Source: Deinandra increscens subsp. villosa (Eukaryota; Streptophyta; Magnoliopsida; Asterales; Asteraceae). From it: a stretch of 64,000 nt of DNA. A program made the translations under genes and the position numbers. The notes beneath the pieces were generated by a model. That model was not told the origin of the DNA. It searched no databases and saw only the letters and a list, made by a program, of their open reading frames with translations. The stretch is from the NCBI GenBank assembly GCA_039602395.1, contig JBCNJP010000019.1, positions 6,588,997 through 6,652,996 of the forward strand, read 5' to 3'. Each line of letters begins with the position of its first letter. The stretch's first letter is position 1. Shown piece by piece: positions 57,994-64,000 of this stretch.

Positions 57994-58695
57994 AACGGTT
58001 GTTTGGATCAAACGGTCGTTTGAGACTAATATTGGTCGTTTGGGTTTTTATTTTTTTATTTTTAAATATTACAAAACCACACCTCCCTCCCCTCTCAAAT
58101 TTAAGGGGTCGTTTTAGCTAGTGTATTAAAAACCGTTCCGAACCGGCCGGTTGAAGCGGTTCGACATGATTTTTTGGGGGTCTCCGGTTTTTTCAAGGTT
58201 TTTTACGAGATGCGAACCGGCAGTTTTGATCGGTTTTTCTCGGTTAAACCGCTCCGGTTCAACCAGTTTTCTTATTTTTTTATTTTTTTATTTTTTTGAA
58301 TTATTTTTATTATATGTGTATACTTTATTGTTATTTTTTTATTATTAGTGAACTTTAAAACTTATAATTTCTTGTGGAATAACTATTTGGTATTATTTTT
58401 GAGTGGATTAAAATTGTATTTAACTATTTTTGTTGGAGTGTACAAGTTTATTAGCGTTTTTGTAAAAATATATACCTCTAACCGGTTGAACCGGCTGGTC
58501 TAACCGGTCCGACCGGCTCCAAAAACTTTTCCAGTTTAACTTAAAAACCGATTTTTAATAATTGGTTTTGGCCCAAACGACGCCCAAACAACTTTACTTA
58601 AACAAAAAAACAAAAAAGAAAAAACCCAAATGATCATTTGGGTCCAAACGACCCATATTTGGCCCCAAACGACCATTTGGGTCCAAACGACCGTT
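57994..58695. mobile_element. Candidate foldback element built of GGTCGTTTGG units, with a CCGGTT core
   Basis: The left arm (57994-58050) has AACGGTTGTTTGG, then GGTCGTTTGAG and GGTCGTTTGGGTTTTT. The right arm (58570-58695) has the inverted forms CCCAAACGAC, GGTCCAAACGACC and CCAAACGACCGTT several times. Between them (58118-58565) is a CCGGTT-rich block (AACCGGCCGGTTGAAGCGG, and AACCGGTTGAACCGGCTGG) resembling the cores of the hAT-type MITEs at 15994 and 31856. This may be a nested pair. No target duplication was found. Confidence 0.45.
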
Positions 58696-59014
58696 AAAAA
58701 GTTATTTTTTTAGTAAAAAAAATTTGTTAATATATAAACACCCTTAATAAATGCTAAAAAAATGTGAGGTTGCGGCGCAGCTTGTTGCTCGGCTAACACC
58801 CACTGCTTTGTAATTCCTTCATTTTCAATCAATAAATTTAAGAAATTTTAAATTTTTTTTATTACTTCTTTAAAAGAAATAAAAAGTTTCTGCTAATTAT
58901 TATCTTTAAAGAATTAAAGCTAGAAACTGTGATCTAAAATATCGAATAATTTAACCTATGAGTTTTTATAGGAAAAGATGACGTGACGATCGAAAACTTT
59001 ATTTAACATGTATG

Positions 59015-59181
59015 TATAAGGTTTAGCAAAGCTTGATTGTCCATTCATTATACATCAACATATATACACACGTACAGTACATGAGAAAATAGGAAAGAGA
59101 ATCACCTAGAATAACCTATACAATAAGAGAGATATTCACAATAATGATAATTGATACACTACAATACATTCCTAACTAAGA
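59015..59181 (-). repeat. 3' LTR of the Copia element, 167 bp
   Basis: In element orientation it begins TCTTAGTTAGGAATG and ends AACCTTATA. It lacks the usual TG...CA edges. The polyprotein stop codon lies within its first six bases. Confidence 0.92.
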
Positions 59182-62100
59182 CACCCCCGCAGTCTTAGCG
59201 GTAGTAGGACGAACGCAAAGGCTGGACTTGAACTTGAGAAACAACGGTCTTGGCAATCCTTTGGTGAAAATATCGGCGTATTGGTAATCAGCCGGGATGT
59301 GAAGCACACGATGAGAGCCAAGACGTACCTTATCCCGAACAAAGTGAATATCGATTTCAATGTGCTTGGTACGTTGATGTTGGACCGGATTCTCCGACAA
59401 GTAAACCGCAGAAACGTTATCACAGTAAACCAAGGTTGCTTGTCGTAGAGGAACATATAGCTCAAGAAGTAAGTTCCGTAACCAACTAGTCTCAGCCACC
59501 GTATTGGCAACCCCTCTATATTCTGCCTCGGCACTTGATCGTGAAATAGTAGCCTGTCGTTTAGATGACCAAGACACCAGGTTGTCGCCCAAGAAGATGC
59601 AGAATCCCGATGTGGATCGCCTGGAGTCTGGGCATCCCCCCCAGTCGGCGTCTGAGTATGCAGTTAAAGCCGTGGACTTGGAAGGGTAAATGTGAAGCCC
59701 ATGGTCAATTGTGCCACGTATATAGCGAAGAACCCGTTTTAGAAATTGAAAATGAGGTTCCCGAGGAGCATGCATAAAAAGGCAGAGTTGCTGCACGGCA
59801 TAAGTTATGTCGGGCCTAGTGAATGTGAGATACTGCAGGGCGCCAGCCAAGCTACGATAAAGGGTCCCGTCCGATAAGAGAGAGCCCGACGTGGCGCTAA
59901 GTTTAGAAGCCGTATCAGCCGGGGTGGCGGAGGGTTTACAATTTGACATGTTAGCCCGAGAAAGAATGTCCTCCGCATATGACTCTTGCGAGAGAAAGAG
60001 CCCCCCGTTATGTGGTTTGACCGAGATACCCAAAAAATGATGTAATACCCCCAAGTCGGTCATGGCAAATTCCTTGGACAAGGCGGTGATAATGCTGCGT
60101 AATAGTCTGGATGTGGAAGCAGTAAGGATGATGTCATCGACATATAACAACAGATAAGCCAAGTCACCTCCTTTTTGGTAAATGAATAGCGAAGTGTCCG
60201 AGACTGCACTGCGAAAACCACATTTTAAAAGATAATTTGCGAACCGTTGATACCATGCCCGAGGTGCCTGTTTCAAACCATATAAAGATTTGCGTAGCTT
60301 GCAGACAAAATCAGGATGATCATTGTTTTTGAATCCAGGGGGCTGAAACATGTACACCGTTTCGTTGAGGTCACCGTGAAGGAATGCGTTCTTAACGTCC
60401 AATTGATGGATCGGCCAAGAACGAGAAACTGCTAAGCTGAGCACGGTGCGTATAGTCGTGGGTTTCACAACCGGGCTAAAGGTCTCGTCACAATCAATAC
60501 CAACCTGTTGACTTTTCCCGTTAACAACAAGACGAGCCTTATATCGCTGCAAAGATCCGTTAGCATGAAATTTGTGACGAAATAACCACATGCAACGTAT
60601 TATATGGGCATTGGGGGGTCTCGGAACTAAATCCCAAGTTTTATTATTCAATAATGCATTATACTCGTCAGTCATAGCCGCTTTCCAGTTATGGTCGGAC
60701 AAGGCGTTGATATGGGAGGATGGGAGGGGAGATATGGCAGTGGTGTGAAGGCTAAACGGCGTCTTCGGTTTGAATATGCCGGATTGGGATCGGGTGGTCA
60801 TATGGTGCGTAGGTTGTGGGGGAGGAGGCGAGTTGGGTGGTGGGGAGAGATTGGGTGATGAGGTGTGGGAGGGCATAGGGGACGGACCAGGGAGTGGGAC
60901 GGTGGCAGGTTGAGGATCAATGTTTGGGGTCTGGGTGGGTAAAGGTGGTTGGGCTTGGGTGGGTAACGAAGTTTGGGCTTGGGTGGGTAAAGAGGGTTGG
61001 GCTTGGGTAGGTAAAGGTGTTTGGGTGGGTGCAGATTGGGCAGGGGTATTAAACAAAGGGAATGGAAATGGGTCTGACTCAAGGGAGGTATAATCAGGAG
61101 GAGGAGTGGAGGGTTGGTTTGCGAACGGAAAAGATGCCTCGTCGAAAATAACATGCCGGGAGAGATGGACTTTCCCGGTGGAGAGGTCAAGACACCGGTA
61201 CCCTCGAAAATCGGATGGGTATCCTAGGAAAACACACCGCGTGGAGCGGTCGGCAAGTTTGTGGGGTCGAGTGGAGGATTGGTTGGGGTAGCACGCGCAT
61301 CCAAACACACGCAAGTGTTCGTATGTCGGATGACGACGGTAAAGGGCTGCGGTGGGAGAGTGAAAGTTGAGCAGTTTTGTGGGTAAGATGTTGTGTAAAT
61401 ACGTGGCCGTATGAACGGCTTCCACCCAAAACGTGGGAGGGAGAGATGCATGTTTGAGTAAAGTGAGCATAATCTCATTTAATCGACGGATCATACGCTC
61501 GGACTTACCATTCTGTTGGGAGGTTTGGGGACATGCAAAACGAAACTGCAGCCCCTTAGAGTTTGCAAAACGTTTGAAGTTGAGATTATCGAACTCTCCC
61601 CCTAAGTCACATTGAAATGACTTAATATTGGTGTGGAATTGGGTATATATATAATTGTGAAACTGCACAAATTTTGTAAGTGTGTCAGATTTATATTTAA
61701 GTGGATATACCCAAGTAAATTGTGTTTTGTCATCTATTAAAACCATATAGTATTTATAGCCGGTTTTGCTCATTATTGGAGATGTCCAAAGATCGCAGTG
61801 GACAATATCAAACGGTAATAAAGTAGTACTTGTGGAAGTAGAAAATGGCAACCGTTTATTCTTACTAATTTGACATGAATGACAAACCACAAGACGATTT
61901 CGTTTAGTACACGGAATCAATTTATTTGAAGAAAGAAAATCAAAAACAGGAAATCCTGGATGTCCTAGACGGTTGTGCCAAAAATCTTGAGCTTGAGAAA
62001 TGTGGAATGCGGAAGCGGTGGAAGTGATCGGGTAGAGATGGCTTTGGCTGTCATGCCTCGTTAGGATCTTCCCATTCTTCAAATCCTTAACAGAAAAGCC

Positions 62101-63474
62101 AAGGGGGTCAAATTCAACAGAGACAAAATTATCGATAGTGAATTGACGCACAGAAATTAAATTTTTAACAATATCAGGTGTATAAAGGACATTTTTAAGG
62201 TGAAGGGGTTTGGTTTTGGACGGAAGTGTGATGTTTCCCGCCCCATGAACCGGTAGGCGTTGACCATTCCCGACAAGTATAGCATTAATAGAATTATTTA
62301 AAACTGGGTTAGTAAGTATACCTGCGTCGCCAGTGACATGCGAGGAGGCTCCGGTGTCCATATACCAATTTTTGTCCGCCGAGTCAGCAGTGCCCATAGC
62401 CGAAAACGCAGCAGCTAAGCCATTCGGATCCAAAGCCTCCAAATCTGTCAGATTCGCTTGGGCCGATTGCTGCTGAGATTGGGCCTGAGGTTGAGCTTTG
62501 GAAGAACTTGGGCCTGAAGAGCTGCCGTAAGAGGGCCAAGGGGCAGCCCAGCCTTGCTGGGTGGGATATGGACATGGAGGTGGAGTGGGCCACCAGTTGG
62601 GCCAGAAGGGAACGGGGCCGGCAGGAGGGGCGTTCCACGGGCTGGGGTTATTTGCCCAGCGCTGCTGAGTGTTGTTCGGCTGTCGAGGGGGCTGCTGACC
62701 AGACTGACGGGAGCGAGAGTCTGGGGTGTAGCGTCGGGGCTGACCACGGTTCCCCGTACGATTGGAGTTGGGGCGGCGAGGGGGGTTCGGTGGTGAGGAA
62801 TCAACCGCAACAGCGACAGTAGCGGCCGGTGAAGCAGCCTCTCGAACAGCGAGCCTTTGTTGTTCCAGTTGTAACATGCTACAGGCCTTGTCCCAAGACG
62901 GGAGGGTCTGGTTAATGGAGGAGGCGACAATGTCGTATTCCGCCGGAAGACCACGGACTAGTTGTAGAACTAACCGTTGATCACTGACAGGGCTGTCAAC
63001 AGCCGCGAGTTGGTCGGCGAGCTCCTTTAAACGCTGACAGTAGGCTTCAAGGGAACTCATAGAGCGGAGTTGGAGATTGATGAACTCGTGTTCAAGTGCC
63101 GCGGCACGAGAACCTTTGTTATTGAGAAAAATATCTCCAACACGCTTCCATGCCTCTAAAGCAGTGGATTCTGCTCTCAGCACACGGACGAGCAAGTCAT
63201 CGGAGAGTGTGCCGTATATCCATTGAAGGACGACAGAATCGAGTTTCAACCAGTCAGTATAGGTTGAAGCTGTTTTGGCAGGCGGCGGGGTTCCATCCAC
63301 GTGAGAAAGAACATCGTATGCCCGAGCGTTAAGCAGGAACAAGTTCACCCAGGAACCGTAGGAAACCTTGGTTCCGTCCAGAACACGAACTCGTGTCTGG
63401 ATGTTGGCCAGAGTGAAGGCAGCGTGGATGTTGTTGGGGGTTTTGGCGGTGTTTGTGGTGTTGGGGTCAGACAT
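59176..63474 (-). CDS. Copia gag-pol polyprotein, uninterrupted (1432 aa; RE1-like)
   Basis: I place the start at the first ATG (63474, MSDPNTTNTAK); the open frame extends to 63540 but without another ATG. Domains in order: gag (about 20-180), a Gln/Pro/Trp-rich linker with no CCHC zinc knuckle, and aspartic protease (YMDTGASSHVTG near 370). Then come the His/Cys pre-integrase (HNRLGHPG ... CHSCQISK near 520-555) and integrase with Asp in HCDLW (about 560), Asp in CDLGGEF (about 622) and Glu in QNGKSER (about 657). A Thr-Gln-Ala-Pro repeat linker (about 810-850) is followed by reverse transcriptase with YVDD near 1111 and RNase H (YSDADWGGC near 1275, SSAEAEYRG near 1320). The product replicates the element through an RNA intermediate. 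All catalytic residues I can check are kept. The stop TAG sits in the 3' LTR. Confidence 0.95.
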   Translation of the reverse strand: MSDPNTTNTAKTPNNIHAAFTLANIQTRVRVLDGTKVSYGSWVNLFLLNARAYDVLSHVDGTPPPAKTASTYTDWLKLDSVVLQWIYGTLSDDLLVRVLRAESTALEAWKRVGDIFLNNKGSRAAALEHEFINLQLRSMSSLEAYCQRLKELADQLAAVDSPVSDQRLVLQLVRGLPAEYDIVASSINQTLPSWDKACSMLQLEQQRLAVREAASPAATVAVAVDSSPPNPPRRPNSNRTGNRGQPRRYTPDSRSRQSGQQPPRQPNNTQQRWANNPSPWNAPPAGPVPFWPNWWPTPPPCPYPTQQGWAAPWPSYGSSSGPSSSKAQPQAQSQQQSAQANLTDLEALDPNGLAAAFSAMGTADSADKNWYMDTGASSHVTGDAGILTNPVLNNSINAILVGNGQRLPVHGAGNITLPSKTKPLHLKNVLYTPDIVKNLISVRQFTIDNFVSVEFDPLGFSVKDLKNGKILTRHDSQSHLYPITSTASAFHISQAQDFWHNRLGHPGFPVFDFLSSNKLIPCTKRNRLVVCHSCQISKNKRLPFSTSTSTTLLPFDIVHCDLWTSPIMSKTGYKYYMVLIDDKTQFTWVYPLKYKSDTLTKFVQFHNYIYTQFHTNIKSFQCDLGGEFDNLNFKRFANSKGLQFRFACPQTSQQNGKSERMIRRLNEIMLTLLKHASLPPTFWVEAVHTATYLHNILPTKLLNFHSPTAALYRRHPTYEHLRVFGCACYPNQSSTRPHKLADRSTRCVFLGYPSDFRGYRCLDLSTGKVHLSRHVIFDEASFPFANQPSTPPPDYTSLESDPFPFPLFNTPAQSAPTQTPLPTQAQPSLPTQAQTSLPTQAQPPLPTQTPNIDPQPATVPLPGPSPMPSHTSSPNLSPPPNSPPPPQPTHHMTTRSQSGIFKPKTPFSLHTTAISPLPSSHINALSDHNWKAAMTDEYNALLNNKTWDLVPRPPNAHIIRCMWLFRHKFHANGSLQRYKARLVVNGKSQQVGIDCDETFSPVVKPTTIRTVLSLAVSRSWPIHQLDVKNAFLHGDLNETVYMFQPPGFKNNDHPDFVCKLRKSLYGLKQAPRAWYQRFANYLLKCGFRSAVSDTSLFIYQKGGDLAYLLLYVDDIILTASTSRLLRSIITALSKEFAMTDLGVLHHFLGISVKPHNGGLFLSQESYAEDILSRANMSNCKPSATPADTASKLSATSGSLLSDGTLYRSLAGALQYLTFTRPDITYAVQQLCLFMHAPREPHFQFLKRVLRYIRGTIDHGLHIYPSKSTALTAYSDADWGGCPDSRRSTSGFCIFLGDNLVSWSSKRQATISRSSAEAEYRGVANTVAETSWLRNLLLELYVPLRQATLVYCDNVSAVYLSENPVQHQRTKHIEIDIHFVRDKVRLGSHRVLHIPADYQYADIFTKGLPRPLFLKFKSSLCVRPTTAKTAGVS

Positions 63475-63544
63475 CGTGATGGCTGATGAGAGGGAAGGAG
63501 CAACCGTAGCTGCTTTGGGAAGAAAGAACGAGGCCTTCAAGAGG

Positions 63545-63556
63545 TCTCTGGTACCA
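63545..63556 (-). other. Primer-binding site of the Copia element
   Basis: On the minus strand TGGTACCAGAGA abuts the 5' LTR. The common plant Copia site, complementary to initiator tRNA-Met, is TGGTATCAGAGC; two of twelve positions differ. Confidence 0.8.
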
Positions 63557-63723
63557 TATAAGGTTTAGCAAAGCTTGATTGTCCATTCATTATACATCAA
63601 CATATATACACACGTACAGTACATGAGAAAATAGGAAAGAGAATCACCTAGAATAACCTATACAATAAGAGAGATATTCACAATAATGATAATTGATACA
63701 CTACAATACATTCCTAACTAAGA
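63557..63723 (-). repeat. 5' LTR of the Copia element, 167 bp
   Basis: No difference from the 3' LTR was seen on reading. It is short for a plant Copia LTR, yet it must contain the promoter; TATATATGTTG lies near its middle in element orientation. Confidence 0.92.
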
Positions 63724-64000
63724 GTATGGTCGTATGTAAGAAAAAAATTGCATATGTTCTTTAAAAACGATATTTTCATGCTCATAATTAAGCATACATA
63801 ACTAAGGATTTAAATTGGATGCAATATTTATTTTTTTTCGTTTTTGGTTATGAAATTTCAATGCTAAACATATATATATACTTAATTTCACGGATGGATT
63901 CCTCTACGAACACAATATGTTGTTCGCTTTTTGGATTTGTTTCTTTGATTATTACTAAAAATGTATATTATGGATGGCGCCAATATAGAATCGGGATATT

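Larger units (their letters stand above)
59015..63723 (-). mobile_element. Complete Ty1/Copia LTR retrotransposon, very young
   Basis: Two 167-bp LTRs (59015-59181 and 63557-63723) read identically, and the flanks carry the 5-bp target duplication GTATG (59010-59014 and 63724-63728). Transcription is on the minus strand. The primer-binding site TGGTACCAGAGA begins immediately inside the 5' LTR and resembles the usual Copia site matching initiator tRNA-Met. The purine-rich GCGGGGGTG lies directly before the 3' LTR. One uninterrupted polyprotein fills the space. Domain order (protease, integrase, reverse transcriptase, RNase H) is Copia's. All parts needed for movement appear present, and LTR identity implies recent insertion. 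Confidence 0.96.

Noticed and set aside
59504..59777. Plus-strand frames antisense to the Copia RNase H region
   Set aside because: Antisense shadows of a conserved coding region with no independent features.
62448..62954. 168-residue minus-strand frame in the Copia gag region
   Set aside because: Shifted shadow of the polyprotein; compositional echo only.

Overview
The window looks like euchromatic DNA from a flowering plant. Genes have GT-AG introns, the intergenic DNA is very AT-rich, and transposable elements of most plant classes are packed around a few single-copy genes. The style of the repeats and proteins suggests a eudicot, most likely Asteraceae (daisy family). That placement is inference from pattern memory, not a search. 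There are two assembly gaps of exactly 500 N (17317-17816 and 44491-44990). Nothing prokaryotic, no CRISPR array and no rRNA gene was seen.

Five host genes can be supported. They are: a single-exon chloroplast membrane protein with an LHC-type helix (10944-11477, minus); a five-coding-exon NF-YB subunit with a 6-nt microexon (26401-30552, plus); a five-exon RRM RNA-binding protein (39885-42693, plus); a small secreted-peptide precursor (43513-43761, minus); and a VPS9A-type Rab5 GEF with an intronless coding region and a long 5'UTR intron (47541-48851, plus). They do not form a pathway; each is an ordinary housekeeping or regulatory gene separated by repeats.

Mobile elements fill the rest. 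0.2-2.8 kb: a Harbinger element (TSD TAA) whose transposase is cut by one amber codon, with a palindromic pair of element ends nested inside. 8.5-9.8 kb: a Tourist-like MITE carrying about 840 bp of GGT-type repeat. 10.6-15.2 kb: three SINEs with target duplications and a 5'-truncated LINE. 16-26 kb: hAT and Harbinger MITEs, a dead hAT transposase and a dead LINE fragment. 26-33 kb: NF-YB and its 3' flank, with MULE-type and hAT-type MITEs in introns and flank. 33-39 kb: a decayed Harbinger ORF1, nested MITEs, tandem duplications and a second Harbinger element with an open 422-aa transposase. 54.9-57.2 kb: a truncated CACTA element bracketed by a 172-bp duplication of its own left flank. 59.0-63.7 kb: a complete Copia retrotransposon with identical 167-bp LTRs, a 5-bp target duplication and an uninterrupted polyprotein, so a very recent insertion.

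The most notable items are the apparently young Copia element with 167-bp non-TG/CA LTRs and no gag zinc knuckle, the CACTA flank duplication, the GGT array inside a MITE, the Harbinger end-to-end palindrome, and the small peptide gene with an NHHWIPR motif.
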